The position numbers were made by a program, and so were the translations under genes. From an uncultured Shimia sp. (GTDB taxonomy: Bacteria; Pseudomonadota; Alphaproteobacteria; Rhodobacterales; Rhodobacteraceae): a stretch of DNA of 64,000 nucleotides. Numbering within the stretch: position 1 is the stretch's first letter; each line of letters opens with the position of its first letter. The DNA is taken from assembly GCF_947498095.1 (NCBI RefSeq), contig NZ_CANMJE010000001.1:124001-188000 (forward strand), read 5' to 3'. Under the pieces are notes generated by a model, which had not been told where the DNA came from, did no database searches, and worked only from the letters and a program-made list of their open reading frames with translations. Positions 1 to 9,040 of the stretch are shown here, piece after piece.

Positions 1-104
1 TGTTTTAGGATAACCCGGGTCTGCGCAATTTCACAGCCATCCCCGACATCAGATAGTCAGAAGGCGGCCTTAGCTGTGCACGCCAGGCTGGCTTGTTCCC
101 GTCA

Positions 105-139
105 CCCCAAAAAGAAAGGGCGGGGTAAAACCCCGCCCT
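105..139 (-). terminator. Rho-independent terminator of pheS
   Basis: An inverted repeat (AGGGCGGGGT, short loop, ACCCCGCCCT) at 117-139 is followed on the minus strand by a T-rich run (the complement of 105-116). It lies about 20 bases past the pheS stop. A terminator here means that pheT is not directly co-transcribed downstream. Bases 1-104 show no recognisable gene. Confidence 0.85.
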
Positions 140-160
140 ACATCTAATCTAGAACCCGAG

Positions 161-1231
161 TTATCTCGACAAACCACCATGCAATGTCGGCTGATCCAGC
201 GGGGCAAACCCATAGTGACGCAGCCAGCGCAGATCACTGTCAAAGAAGGCGCGCAGGTCCGGAATGCCGTATTTCAGCATGGCAATCCGGTCGATGCCCA
301 TGCCAAAGGCAAAGCCCTGATATTCGTTGGGATCAATGCCACCGGCTTCCAAAACCTTGGGATGAACCATGCCCGAGCCAAGAACCTCGAGCCAGTCGTC
401 ACCTTCACCAACCTTCACGGTTCCACCCTCCCAAGAACACTGGATATCGACCTCGGCCGAAGGCTCAGTGAACGGGAAATGCGAGGCGCGGAAACGGGTT
501 TCCACGTGCGTGCCGAAGAAGGCTGAAAAGAACTCTTCCAGCACCCATTTCAGGTTCGCCATTGAGATATCCTTGCCCAGCGCCAGACCTTCGACCTGAT
601 GGAACATCGGCGTGTGCGTCTGGTCATAATCGGCGCGATAGACGCGACCCGGGCAGATGATGCGGATCGGCGCACCGGTCTTTTCCATGGTCCGGATTTG
701 GACCGGCGAGGTGTGTGTGCGCAGCACGTGCGGGGGGCGATTGTCGCCCTCAGCACGATGCGTGTAGAACGTGTCCATTTCGGCCCGCGCGGGGTGGTGA
801 CCCGGGATATTCAGCGCGTCGAAGTTGTACCAATCGGTTTCGATCTGCGGCCCCTCGGCCACGGCAAAGCCCATATCGGCAAAAATCGCGGTAACCTCAT
901 CCATGACCTGGCTGACAGGGTGAATGGTGCCCTGACGGCGGTTGCGGCCGGGCAGTGTCACGTCCAGCCATTCGGTTTTCAGGCGTGCATCCAGCGCGGC
1001 GTCGGCAAGCGCGGCCTTCTTGGCGGCAAGGGCCGAGTTGATCTCATCCTTTAACGCGTTCAGCGCCGGACCCGCGACCTGACGCTCTTCTGGTGTCATC
1101 TTGCCCAGTTCGCGCATCTTCAGGCTGACTTCGCCCTTTTTACCCACGGCTTGAACCCGCAGTTCTTCCAGTGCGGGCTCGTCAGCGGCAGCGGCAATCG
1201 CCTCGATGTATTTGTTGCGCAGGTCTTCCAT
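161..1231 (-). CDS. pheS: Phenylalanine--tRNA ligase alpha subunit
   Basis: This is the cytoplasmic class II aminoacyl-tRNA synthetase subunit that, with the beta subunit, charges tRNA-Phe. The 356-residue length is normal for bacterial PheS. The first 90 or so residues are charged and helical, the tRNA-binding coiled-coil arm. The catalytic core follows, with [11 protein letters not shown] (motif 2 region, about residue 210), [14 protein letters not shown] (about 250) and the motif 3 stretch [17 protein letters not shown] near residue 310. pheT is not in the window. The terminator just downstream and the unrelated genes upstream indicate a single-gene unit, unlike the pheST operon of many bacteria. 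Confidence 0.97.
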   Translation of the reverse strand: MEDLRNKYIEAIAAAADEPALEELRVQAVGKKGEVSLKMRELGKMTPEERQVAGPALNALKDEINSALAAKKAALADAALDARLKTEWLDVTLPGRNRRQGTIHPVSQVMDEVTAIFADMGFAVAEGPQIETDWYNFDALNIPGHHPARAEMDTFYTHRAEGDNRPPHVLRTHTSPVQIRTMEKTGAPIRIICPGRVYRADYDQTHTPMFHQVEGLALGKDISMANLKWVLEEFFSAFFGTHVETRFRASHFPFTEPSAEVDIQCSWEGGTVKVGEGDDWLEVLGSGMVHPKVLEAGGIDPNEYQGFAFGMGIDRIAMLKYGIPDLRAFFDSDLRWLRHYGFAPLDQPTLHGGLSR

Positions 1232-1299
1232 GTCCGGCCCTCGAAATTAGCTTGCGCTCTGCTATCACATGGGCGGCTGAAAGCAACCCCGGGCCCGTG

Positions 1300-2028
1300 T
1301 CACAGCACATGACGCCCCTTCCATGCCCGGGCATCTGCCAAAAGGCGGGTGACCCCCTGATCTTCGATCCGCAATTCTTCGAAATGCGTGGCCAGATTGG
1401 CAACATAGTCAAAGCTGCTGCCCAGCCACCCCTGTCCCGTCGCGCAAAACCTGACCTGATCGTCATGGCTGAGATCGGGCGCAATCAGCTCGGCGTCGTG
1501 ATTGGCCATAAAGGCCAGCGCCTCGACTGGGCCATGATCCGTTCCAGCCCGAAGAAAGCTTGGAATATAGGCATCCCCCACCCTCTCACGACGCCACAGG
1601 ATACGCGTTTCTTCCACTTGTTCTTCCGCGCGGATGCGAAAAACCAACCCGTGACAGCCGTGGCCATGCTCTAGTGCTGCCATGACGCCGGGAACGTCCC
1701 GCGTGCCCCGCCCGCCATAGATGTCGCGCAGAATGAACTTACGTTCGACCTCGGGGGCAAAAGCACGACGCACCTCGGCAAACCGAAAGGCTGGGTTCCA
1801 GATCAGGCTGCCATAGGCAAAGACCCAGATATCCTGTTCCTCGCGTCCTTTCAGCGCCTGCACCCGGTCGGCCTCACGTGCCTCATCACTCAGCTTCCAT
1901 GTCTTGGACGCCCCGTTCGCCAGCACAATCTCTTCGATAGACGCCGGGTCAAAGTCGCGCAGCTCAGACTCCTCCGGAGGAGTGATGAGGCTTCGTAGGC
2001 TGGGGTGATGACGAAATGGGTCGGTCAT
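1300..2028 (-). CDS. ChaC-like gamma-glutamylcyclotransferase
   Basis: Predicted 242-residue cytosolic enzyme of the ChaC family (PF04752), which cleaves glutathione into 5-oxoproline and Cys-Gly. Visible motifs are the substrate loop VFAYGSLIWNP (about residue 75), the GHGCHGLVFRI strand, and LWRRERVG, which holds the likely catalytic glutamate. The start is placed at the second Met, at 2028, because AGGAC lies about 6 bases upstream; the first Met at 2049 has no such site. It is divergent from the MFS gene at 2259. ChaC of bacteria was first linked by name to cation transport, but the glutathione-degrading activity is the better-supported family function. Confidence 0.88.
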   Translation of the reverse strand: MTDPFRHHPSLRSLITPPEESELRDFDPASIEEIVLANGASKTWKLSDEAREADRVQALKGREEQDIWVFAYGSLIWNPAFRFAEVRRAFAPEVERKFILRDIYGGRGTRDVPGVMAALEHGHGCHGLVFRIRAEEQVEETRILWRRERVGDAYIPSFLRAGTDHGPVEALAFMANHDAELIAPDLSHDDQVRFCATGQGWLGSSFDYVANLATHFEELRIEDQGVTRLLADARAWKGRHVL

Positions 2029-2258
2029 GGGATGTCCTATAAAGATCACCCGAGCCTGTCACAGAGGCCCTAACAGAACAACTCCCGATCATCCCAGCCC
2101 GATCAGGTCGCCAACACTTCGTATTGCCCAAAATACTCCCGCCAGAGGCACCCAGAGGAGCCCCAGCTCCGAGACGTCCTGCGCGCCGCAAGGCGCACAA
2201 TTGGATTGCGCCAGACATCTCTCCGGCGCAACATGCCCTCAACACAGCAAGGAACCGC

Positions 2259-3449
2259 ATGAGCCCCCAAGACCCAGCCCGCCCCTGGCTTGTCCTCGCA
2301 GGCCTCGCTTTGGGGGTCACCGTGACCAACGGGTTCGCGCGCTTTGCCTATGGATTGCTTTTGCCCGCGATGAAGTCCGAAATGGGCTGGACTTACGCTC
2401 AGGCTGGGTGGCTCAACACCGCCAACGCCATTGGCTATATCATCGGCGCGGTCGCCACGATGGTGCTGATCCGCCGTGTTGGGCCAACGCGCTTGTTTCT
2501 GTTTGGGCTGGTTACAACCACACTCGCATTGCTGGCCACCGGATTGAACGCGGATCTTTGGTGGCAATCAACCTGGCGCGTTCTGGCAGGCATTTTCGGG
2601 GCGATGTCCTTTTCAACTGCAGGAGCACTGACCGCACAGTTGTTCCGAGACGATCCTCGCCGCAATGCGCTGGCCATTGCCATTCTTTTTGGCTCGGGCG
2701 GCGGATTGGGTATCGTTCTGGCCGGCGCCGTGTTGCCGACAATGCTGGGCCACTGGGGAGACGGCAGCTGGCCTTGGGGTTGGGTATTGATCGGCATCGC
2801 AAGTCTGGCCTGTGCACCACTTGGTCTTTGGGCCGCGGCACAACTTGACGACCCCCAACAAACTACCTCGGGCCATGTCAAACTGCCCATCCGGCGCATG
2901 TTGCCTGAATTCGGCGGGTATGCCGGGTTCGGGCTGGGCTATATTGTCTACCTAACCTTTTTGTCTGCATGGATGACCGAACAGGCTGCCAGCCCGGGTT
3001 TCATTTCGCTGACCTGGGTGGTGCTCGGCGTGTGCATATGCATGTCCCCCTTCATCTGGCGACCTATACTGGCACGCTTTGCCTCGGGCGTTCCGCTGGC
3101 AATGATTTTGACAGGCATCGCGATCGGCTCGGCCCTGCCTGTTGTCTTGCCTAACGGCCCGATGCTTCTGATCTCTGCCATTGTATTTGGGCTTTCTGTG
3201 TTCATGGCACCCGGCGCCGTCACCAATTTCGCGCGCCAGAATCTGCGGCCGGAAAGCTGGGGCGCGGCCATCAGTGTCTTTACTGTGGTCTTTGCCATCG
3301 CCCAGACCATTGGGCCTTATGCGGCAGGCTGGGTCGGGGACCTCACCGGCAACATCGGCGTCGGCCTTTTGATTGCTGCTGGCGTCTTGCTGAGCGGCGC
3401 TGCTATTGCGCTGCTGCAGCGGCCTCTTGAACAACAACTTCGGCAATAG
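2259..3449 (+). CDS. YbfB/YjiJ-type MFS transporter
   Basis: Predicted inner-membrane protein of 396 residues with about 12 hydrophobic segments. It opens with WLVLAGLALGVTVTNGFARFAYGLLLPAM, split by one short polar patch, a sequence type typical of the YbfB/YjiJ major facilitator branch. The R-x-G loop RRVGPTRLF occurs after the second helix. The start at 2259 is chosen because the preceding 45 codons are proline- and arginine-rich, not membrane-like, and AAGGAACC lies just upstream. The substrate cannot be read from the sequence; relatives are annotated as putative drug or sugar exporters. Confidence 0.85.
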   Translation: MSPQDPARPWLVLAGLALGVTVTNGFARFAYGLLLPAMKSEMGWTYAQAGWLNTANAIGYIIGAVATMVLIRRVGPTRLFLFGLVTTTLALLATGLNADLWWQSTWRVLAGIFGAMSFSTAGALTAQLFRDDPRRNALAIAILFGSGGGLGIVLAGAVLPTMLGHWGDGSWPWGWVLIGIASLACAPLGLWAAAQLDDPQQTTSGHVKLPIRRMLPEFGGYAGFGLGYIVYLTFLSAWMTEQAASPGFISLTWVVLGVCICMSPFIWRPILARFASGVPLAMILTGIAIGSALPVVLPNGPMLLISAIVFGLSVFMAPGAVTNFARQNLRPESWGAAISVFTVVFAIAQTIGPYAAGWVGDLTGNIGVGLLIAAGVLLSGAAIALLQRPLEQQLRQ

Positions 3450-3584
3450 CTCACGGCGGCAAACATCCGGAAAGAGCCCGAAGCGGTCGATCGTTCACAT
3501 CCATGCTTAGAGTTTCAGTTTTCGTGCTAGCATCGTCCAATTGCGAGCAGGCCTGTTCGGATGCACTGACAAAATGGAGTAGTG

Positions 3585-4865
3585 ATGATGCTGGCTGATA
3601 GATACGGACTGACACTGACGACAAGTCTACCCGAGGCGCGGGACGCATATGTTGAAGGGCTTGATCACATTCTTGCAGCGACATTTGGCGCTAGTGAGGC
3701 TTTCTCTGCATCTGTAGCCGCCGATCCTGGATTTGCCCTCGGTCATGTTGGTCTTGCGCGAGCGCGAATGTACGAGGGCGACATGCCTGGCGCCAAAGAG
3801 GCAATTGCTTCGGCACTCTCCTGCGCATCAGGGTTAACCAAACGTGAGCAGAGCCATCTCGCGGTTTTTGACCTCTTGTTTCAGGGCCGTGTGCCCGAAG
3901 CCCGAGTCGCAGTTCTGGAACACTCTGAAAAACACCCGCGCGATGTCTTGGTCGCACAGATTTGCACCAATATTTTTGGTTTGATTGGGATGTCGGGCGA
4001 ACCAGGTCGCGAAAGCATACAACTTGCTTATACCACCAAACTGTTTGACGCCTTGGGCGAGGATTGGTGGATAATGAGCGTGCACGGTCAGGCGCTGTGC
4101 GAGGTGGGACGACTCGACGAGGCAATGGCTGTAATGGACCGTTCTCTTGCGTTGAACAATGCCAATGCGAATGCCTCGCATTTCAAGGCGCATACACTCT
4201 ACGAACAGGGGTTTGGGGAAGCTGGTCGCACCTACCTTGCCGAGTGGATTTCGAACTATGATACGCGCTCCTTGTTGCATGGCCATTTGAGCTGGCATCG
4301 CGCTTTGTGGGCATTGGAGCAGGAGGATGAAACGGAGCTTTGGTCGATTTACGACGGAGCGATAGCCCCGAATGCGTCCTATTCGCTGCCAATTAATGTT
4401 CTGACCGATGCTGCTGCTCTTCTGTATCGTTCTGAGATTGCAGGTTTCAAAGTGGCACCCGAACGTTGGAGAAATCTGAGCGATTACGCATCAAGATTTT
4501 TCCCAAATCCGGGCATGAGTTTTGCGGACATTCACAGTGCGCTGGCCCATGCCATGGCTGGAGATGGAGAACGACTTGCGTTTCTGACCGAAACGCAGTC
4601 GGGTTTTGCGGCAGACCTTGTCCGCCCCGTGGCACAAACTTGGGGTGCGATCGCGCGGCAGGATTGGACGGCTGCACTGCAACACCTAACGCCGGTTATG
4701 GCGGATCACGCTCGCCTCGGAGGCAGCCGAGCGCAGCGTGACTTACTAGAGTTGACTTACTTGAACCTGCTGTTGAGATCCGGACATGCTCAAGAGGCAC
4801 ACCGAACGGCAATAGCACGACGCCCGATCTTCAGTCATAGTGCGCCAGTTTCTGGCTTTGTCTGA
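3585..4865 (+). CDS. TPR protein of the TTC38 type
   Basis: Protein of about 426 residues, predicted to be soluble with an all-helical tetratricopeptide fold. TPR-like units are visible, for example AFSASVAADPGFALGHVGLAR near residue 38 and EVGRLDEAMAVMDRSLALNN near residue 170. The overall layout resembles the TTC38 family, whose biochemical role is unknown. The start is one of three adjacent codons (GTG 3582, ATG 3585, ATG 3588); GGAG at 3576-3579 favours the ATGs. It stands alone, with 130 bases before it and a convergent rplT terminator after it. Base composition looks slightly AT-richer than its neighbours, but this was judged only by eye. Confidence 0.75.
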   Translation: MMLADRYGLTLTTSLPEARDAYVEGLDHILAATFGASEAFSASVAADPGFALGHVGLARARMYEGDMPGAKEAIASALSCASGLTKREQSHLAVFDLLFQGRVPEARVAVLEHSEKHPRDVLVAQICTNIFGLIGMSGEPGRESIQLAYTTKLFDALGEDWWIMSVHGQALCEVGRLDEAMAVMDRSLALNNANANASHFKAHTLYEQGFGEAGRTYLAEWISNYDTRSLLHGHLSWHRALWALEQEDETELWSIYDGAIAPNASYSLPINVLTDAAALLYRSEIAGFKVAPERWRNLSDYASRFFPNPGMSFADIHSALAHAMAGDGERLAFLTETQSGFAADLVRPVAQTWGAIARQDWTAALQHLTPVMADHARLGGSRAQRDLLELTYLNLLLRSGHAQEAHRTAIARRPIFSHSAPVSGFV

Positions 4866-4974
4866 ATTGGCGGAGGCTTTCTTGACCCGTTAATTGCAAA
4901 GATCTCGCGTTAACTGAGTTTTGAACCGCCCTTTTGTCCGCCTGGCAGACACTTCGAAACAAAACCCACGCCCC

Positions 4975-5012
4975 TCTAAAAGAAAAACCCCGCCAGCCTG
5001 CGCTGACGGGGT
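4975..5012 (-). terminator. Rho-independent terminator of rpmI-rplT
   Basis: A ten-base stem (ACCCCGTCAG pairing with CTGGCGGGGT, one G-T pair, six-base loop) at 4987-5012 is followed on the minus strand by TTTTTCTTTT. It begins 26 bases after the rplT stop codon. Confidence 0.9.
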
Positions 5013-5037
5013 CTCCCAATCCTGTTGGACGTTCGGC

Positions 5038-5403
5038 TTAAGCGGCCAGCGCGTCCTGCGCTTGTTTCACGATGGCACCAAAGGCTTCGGGCTCGTGAAC
5101 GGCCAGGTCGGCCAGAACTTTGCGGTCCACTTCGATACCGGCCATGTTCAGGCCGTTGATGAAGCGCGAGTATGTCAGCGCTTCGTCGTGCGAACGGACG
5201 GCCGCGTTGATACGCTGAATCCACAGCGCGCGGAAATTGCGCTTGCGGTTCTTACGGTCGCGGGTTGCGTACTGGTTTGCCTTGTCGACGGCCTGACGCG
5301 CTACCTTAAAGGTGTTCTTGCGGCGGCCATAAAAGCCTTTTGCGGCCTTGACGACTTTTTTGTGACGGGCGTGGGTGACGGTACCACCTTTAACTCGGGA
5401 CAT
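5038..5403 (-). CDS. rplT: 50S ribosomal protein L20
   Basis: A 121-residue basic protein starting [16 protein letters not shown], with the L20 signatures [13 protein letters not shown] (about residue 27) and [19 protein letters not shown]20 binds 23S rRNA early in 50S assembly. In E. coli and B. subtilis it also represses its own operon through an mRNA leader; no such leader could be recognised here. It follows rpmI by 22 bases in the usual rpmI-rplT order. infC is absent from this locus. Confidence 0.98.
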   Translation of the reverse strand: MSRVKGGTVTHARHKKVVKAAKGFYGRRKNTFKVARQAVDKANQYATRDRKNRKRNFRALWIQRINAAVRSHDEALTYSRFINGLNMAGIEVDRKVLADLAVHEPEAFGAIVKQAQDALAA

Positions 5404-5425
5404 ATCTGATCTCCTCTAGCGTCTA

Positions 5426-5626
5426 TTAGCGGTCGTAGGGCATGAAGCCCTTGACGATTTTCGCGTCGGGGGCAGACAGGGTGGTGGTGCCGCGTGCATC
5501 ACGAATGAATTTGCGGGTGCGTTTGATCATGCCGTGGCGTTTGCCGGCCTGACCAGCCATGACTTTGCCAGTGGCAGTCACTTTAAAGCGCTTCTTAGCG
5601 CTCGACTTTGTCTTCATCTTGGGCAT
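5426..5626 (-). CDS. rpmI: 50S ribosomal protein L35
   Basis: A 66-residue, strongly basic protein beginning [17 protein letters not shown], the standard L35 N-terminus, followed by [19 protein letters not shown]. An upstream in-frame codon would add 14 residues with no family counterpart. The start at 5626 is supported by a TTAAGGAGACGGAA leader. First gene of the rpmI-rplT operon. Confidence 0.97.
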   Translation of the reverse strand: MPKMKTKSSAKKRFKVTATGKVMAGQAGKRHGMIKRTRKFIRDARGTTTLSAPDAKIVKGFMPYDR

Positions 5627-5700
5627 TTCCGTCTCCTTAAGTAGTCGGTTCTTAACGCGACTCGGCATGCCTCTCAGGCCGGTCGCGCGTACAGAGGCGC

Positions 5701-5729
5701 CGTATACGTCTGAAAACCGTAGGGAGCAA
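5701..5729 (-). promoter_or_regulatory. Candidate sigma-70 promoter for rpmI-rplT
   Basis: On the minus strand TTGCTC (5724-5729) and TATACG (5701-5706) are separated by exactly 17 bases and lie about 75-100 bases upstream of the rpmI start. The boxes match the housekeeping consensus only partly, so this is a candidate based on spacing and location. Confidence 0.4.
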
Positions 5730-5733
5730 GGGG

Positions 5734-5958
5734 TTATTTAAGGATATCAGCGATCACAGCGACCACAACATTCGGCACGTCAGCAAGCTCATATCCACCG
5801 GGGTGACGAACATAGGCAAACGCAATGATCGCCGCGGCCAGAATGAAAGAGGCCATAGATGCCCGCGGCGCACGCTGATCGGCATAGGCCGACAACATTG
5901 CGGGGATCGAAAACAGCCCCAGCACCAAGCCGATCGTCAACAAATAGTCCGGTTGCAT
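5734..5958 (-). CDS. Small conserved-looking membrane protein
   Basis: A 74-residue protein with two hydrophobic segments, about residues 5-25 ([17 protein letters not shown]) and 34-50 ([17 protein letters not shown]), joined by the charged loop YADQRAPRA. Predicted inner-membrane hairpin of unknown function. It lies between pykA (upstream, 32 bases away) and rpmI, all on the minus strand, so it is probably read through from pykA. The compositional bias and tight pykA linkage support a real gene. No family name is offered. Confidence 0.7.
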   Translation of the reverse strand: MQPDYLLTIGLVLGLFSIPAMLSAYADQRAPRASMASFILAAAIIAFAYVRHPGGYELADVPNVVVAVIADILK

Positions 5959-5990
5959 TCCTGCCTTGCCCCATGCCTTACAGGGTCAAG

Positions 5991-7436
5991 TTACTCGTTT
6001 TCCATGTTAAAAATCAAACGTTCATCGCACGGGGCAACCCGAAGGATGTTGGTTGTGCCCGGAACATTGAATGGCAGACCCGCTGTCACCACGATCTGAT
6101 CGTCCGGGCCCGCAAACCCGCCACCCGTGGCAGCGCGCGCTGCAGCGACAACCGCGATCTTAAAGCGATGCACGTCATCCGCGATCACACAGTTGGTTCC
6201 CCAGCTCAGTGACAGGCGGCGCGCTGTTCCGCGCAGAGAGGTCAGAGCGATGATCGGCACCCGTGGACGCTCACGTGCAGTCAAAAGCGCTGTCGTGCCC
6301 GATTCGGTGAAACAGCAGATTGCTTTGATCGGCGTGGTTTCGGCCACTTCACGGGCGGCCGCGACAATCGCGTCGGCAACACTGTGGCGCGGTGCACTAC
6401 GGGAGGCTTCGATAACCTGACGATAGGTTGCGTCTTGCTCGACCTCAACGGCGACGTCGTTCATGGTTGAAACCGCTTCGATCGGGTATTGGCCTGCGGC
6501 GGATTCCGCTGACAACATCACCGCGTCCGCTCCTTCGTAGATGGCACCAGACACATCACTGACCTCGGCCCGTGTCGGCATCGGGCTTTCGATCATGCTT
6601 TCGAGCATCTGGGTGGCCACGATCACGGGCTTGGCGGCAAAGCGGCATTTGCGAACCAGACGTTTCTGGATTGGCGGCACACTGGCGACTGGCAATTCAA
6701 CACCAAGGTCGCCGCGCGCCACCATGATCCCATCGGAAGCCGCAAGAATCGCGTCAAAGCGCTCGACTGCAGAAGGTTTTTCGATCTTTGACAGGATCGC
6801 AGCGCGCCCCTGCGCCAGTTCTCGCGCGTCGTTCACATCTTCGGGGCGCTGAACAAAACTCAGCGCCAGCCAATCTACGCCCAGGCCACAAACAAACTCC
6901 AGATCATCGCGATCTTTTTCTGAAAGCGCCGCCAAAGGCAGCATCACATCGGGGACATTGACGCCCTTGCGGTTGGAAATCGTTCCGCCCGCCACCACAA
7001 CGCAGTCGGCAAAATCAGGCCCACAGTCTGTGACCTTCAAGCGGATTTTCCCATCGTTCACCAACAGGGAAGCGCCGACTTCTAGTGCCTCAAAAATCTC
7101 GGGGTGAGGCAGGCAGACGCGCTTTGCGTCTCCGTCTGCCGGGTTCAGATCCAGACGGAATGACGCCCCTTCTTCCAGCTCTTCAGACTCGTTGGCAAAG
7201 ACGCCAACACGCAGCTTGGGGCCCTGAAGGTCGGCCAGAATGGCGATCGGGCTGTTCAAGTCTTTTTCGACCTGACGAATAATACGATGCTTTTCGCGGA
7301 TTTCGTCATGCGAGCCGTGGCTCATGTTTAGCCGAAACACATCGGCCCCAGCCTCGTGCAGTGCACGGATCATGTCGTAGGTTTCACTTGCTGGGCCCAG
7401 TGTGGCCACGATTTTCACGTTTCTAAGTCGTCTCAT
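5991..7436 (-). CDS. pykA: Pyruvate kinase
   Basis: A 481-residue cytosolic enzyme converting phosphoenolpyruvate and ADP to pyruvate and ATP, the last step of lower glycolysis or the Entner-Doudoroff route. It starts MRRLRNVKIVATLGPAS. Family motifs are FRLNMSHG (about residue 35), LADLQGPKLRVG, ILSKIEKPSAVERFD with the catalytic lysine (about 214-228), the metal and substrate loop IMVARGDLGVELP, and ATQMLESMIESPMPTRAE. A LacI-type operator match lies 29-42 bases upstream of the start codon (see 7465-7478), suggesting carbon-responsive control. The small membrane-protein gene downstream is probably co-transcribed. Confidence 0.97.
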   Translation of the reverse strand: MRRLRNVKIVATLGPASETYDMIRALHEAGADVFRLNMSHGSHDEIREKHRIIRQVEKDLNSPIAILADLQGPKLRVGVFANESEELEEGASFRLDLNPADGDAKRVCLPHPEIFEALEVGASLLVNDGKIRLKVTDCGPDFADCVVVAGGTISNRKGVNVPDVMLPLAALSEKDRDDLEFVCGLGVDWLALSFVQRPEDVNDARELAQGRAAILSKIEKPSAVERFDAILAASDGIMVARGDLGVELPVASVPPIQKRLVRKCRFAAKPVIVATQMLESMIESPMPTRAEVSDVSGAIYEGADAVMLSAESAAGQYPIEAVSTMNDVAVEVEQDATYRQVIEASRSAPRHSVADAIVAAAREVAETTPIKAICCFTESGTTALLTARERPRVPIIALTSLRGTARRLSLSWGTNCVIADDVHRFKIAVVAAARAATGGGFAGPDDQIVVTAGLPFNVPGTTNILRVAPCDERLIFNMENE

Positions 7437-7464
7437 CCATCCATCATCCGTCTACACGCCGAAT

Positions 7465-7478
7465 TGTTAACGCTAACA
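7465..7478. promoter_or_regulatory. LacI-family operator match upstream of pykA
   Basis: TGTTAACGCTAACA fits the LacI/GalR-family consensus TGWNANCGNTNWCA at every position and has the typical central CG. It lies between the divergent pykA and N-formylglutamate amidohydrolase genes, 29-42 bases from the pykA start codon, where a repressor could cover the promoter. No LacI-type regulator gene is in the window. CceR, a LacI-family regulator of central carbon metabolism known from Rhodobacter sphaeroides, is a plausible candidate by inference only. Confidence 0.6.
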
Positions 7479-7556
7479 TTGCCTTCGGCGCTTATGGCGC
7501 AATTCCCTTTCCGAAGCAACTGTCCTAAGTCTCTTGCGGAAGGACTTAACAGGCAT

Positions 7557-8300
7557 ATGACACAGCAACCATTTCACATCCATGGCGCAGAGCGCAAATC
7601 GCGCTGGCTAATCACCGTCGACCACGCGTCCAACCGCGTTCCAGCCGAGATCAACGGCGGCGATCTGGGACTGGACCCTGCCGACATGGAACGCCACATC
7701 GCGTATGACATCGGCGCGCTTGGCTGTTCCTTGCGGCTTGGCGAACTCCTGGACGCGCCGGTGATTGCATCGAACTTTTCACGGCTGGTGATTGACCCCA
7801 ACCGGGGTGAAGACGATCCCACTTTGGTCATGCATCTTTATGACGGGACCATCATTCCGGCGAACCGCCACATTGATGAAACCGAGATTGAGCGTCGCAA
7901 GACTGCCTACTACCGGCCCTATCACGCGGCGCTGGAGAACCTCGCCGCTTCGCGTGTCGATGTGATCCTGGTCGCCATGCACAGCTTTTCTCCCAAGCTC
8001 AATGGCCGGTCTCCGCGCCCGTGGGAGATTGGCGTATTGCATGCGCCACAAGAGGATCGGTTTGGTCTCGCGCTGATTGATCGGCTGGAACAAGAGGGCG
8101 ATCTGACTGTGGGGGACAACGAACCCTATGCTGGCCACTTGCCCGGAGACTCGGTGGATCAGCATGCCTTTCACGATGAACGCCTGAATGCACTGATCGA
8201 ACTGCGCCATGACGAGATTGACACGGAAACCAAACAGCTCGCTTGGGCGGAACGGCTTGCGCCGATCTTTACCGAGGTGCTGAAAAGCTCGGGGCTCTGA
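7557..8300 (+). CDS. N-formylglutamate amidohydrolase family protein
   Basis: A 247-residue predicted zinc-dependent hydrolase of the N-formylglutamate amidohydrolase family (PF05013). Motifs include WLITVDHASNRVP (about residue 17, with a likely metal-binding His), DIGALGCSLRLGELL, NFSRLVIDPNR (about 75) and VAMHSFSPKLNG (about 140). The start at 7557 is used because the upstream extension is unrelated to the family and overlaps the pykA promoter region. Relatives act in histidine breakdown, releasing glutamate from N-formylglutamate, but there are no hut genes nearby and the true substrate may differ. The next gene starts 3 bases after the stop. Confidence 0.87.
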   Translation: MTQQPFHIHGAERKSRWLITVDHASNRVPAEINGGDLGLDPADMERHIAYDIGALGCSLRLGELLDAPVIASNFSRLVIDPNRGEDDPTLVMHLYDGTIIPANRHIDETEIERRKTAYYRPYHAALENLAASRVDVILVAMHSFSPKLNGRSPRPWEIGVLHAPQEDRFGLALIDRLEQEGDLTVGDNEPYAGHLPGDSVDQHAFHDERLNALIELRHDEIDTETKQLAWAERLAPIFTEVLKSSGL

Positions 8301-8303
8301 GAT

Positions 8304-8651
8304 ATGCCGCATTTGATTCTGGAACATGACGTTGCTTTGGCCAAGACGCACGATCTTGCTGCGCTCTCACAAGCCCTGTTCGACGCGGCCTGCGCCCACC
8401 CGGTCTTTGCTTCAGCGCCCAAGGCCGTCAAGGTTCGCACCCTTCTTTTTGACAATGGCCGCAGCGGTGTCAGCCCTGAAAGCTACGCCCATCTCACGAT
8501 CCGCATGCTGACGGGCCGCAGCACAGAACAAAAAAAGGATGTGGCCGAGGCCATGCTTGCCGTGCTGGCAGATCAGCTGCCCAGTATTGGTAGTCTGAGT
8601 GTCGAGCCGGTCGAGATGGACCGCAACACCTATACCAAGCGCACGCTCTGA
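8304..8651 (+). CDS. 5-carboxymethyl-2-hydroxymuconate isomerase-like protein
   Basis: A 115-residue tautomerase-superfamily protein resembling the CHMI family (PF02962). It starts MPHLILEHD; the proline after the initiator Met is the expected catalytic N-terminal proline once Met is removed. YAHLTIRMLTGRSTEQKK (about residue 60) and the length are family-typical. Classical CHMI acts in homoprotocatechuate degradation, but no other gene of that pathway is present. It is therefore an orphan isomerase, co-transcribed with the amidohydrolase just upstream (3-base gap). Confidence 0.82.
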   Translation: MPHLILEHDVALAKTHDLAALSQALFDAACAHPVFASAPKAVKVRTLLFDNGRSGVSPESYAHLTIRMLTGRSTEQKKDVAEAMLAVLADQLPSIGSLSVEPVEMDRNTYTKRTL

Positions 8652-8746
8652 CCCGGACGATTTCGATCCGGATTTCCTTGTTCCTCACGGTCTGAGACCC
8701 CATATTTGGGGGAGAGAGGCACTGAAATCGTCGAAAGGATAGATCC

Positions 8747-8989
8747 ATGACTTACGAGTCTCTGACGGCCTTCTTTGGCTGGATGACCGTGTTGAACTTT
8801 GGTTTTCTGGCCCTGGCTGGGTTGGGCATGCTGGGCGCACGTGGCTGGGCCACGAGGCTTCATGCACGCATGTTCAACCTCGACGCAACAGACGTCAGCA
8901 TGGAATGGTACCGCTTTCTTGCACAATGGAAGATCCTGACAATTGTCTTTGCGTTGACCCCCTATCTTGCCCTGCGGCTTGCCGGGTAA
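8747..8989 (+). CDS. DUF6868-type small membrane protein
   Basis: An 80-residue protein with two hydrophobic segments (about residues 8-30, GWMTVLNFGFLALAGLGML, and 58-78, ILTIVFALTPYLALRL) separated by an amphipathic stretch containing HARMFNLDATDVSMEWYR. This arrangement matches the DUF6868 family of unknown function. AAAGGATAGATCC precedes the ATG. The genes before and after lie on the same strand at about 50-95 bases. Confidence 0.75.
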   Translation: MTYESLTAFFGWMTVLNFGFLALAGLGMLGARGWATRLHARMFNLDATDVSMEWYRFLAQWKILTIVFALTPYLALRLAG

Positions 8990-9040
8990 CCCCCAGACTC
9001 CTACAACCACGCCCAACATCTGACTTTCCAAGAGGACATC

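Noticed and set aside
1-104. Possible end of a gene at the window edge
   Set aside because: No frame gives a recognisable protein end and the pheS terminator follows; too short to judge.
599-1054. Plus-strand frame of 151 codons inside pheS
   Set aside because: Antisense shadow of a well-conserved gene; no start site or recognisable motif.
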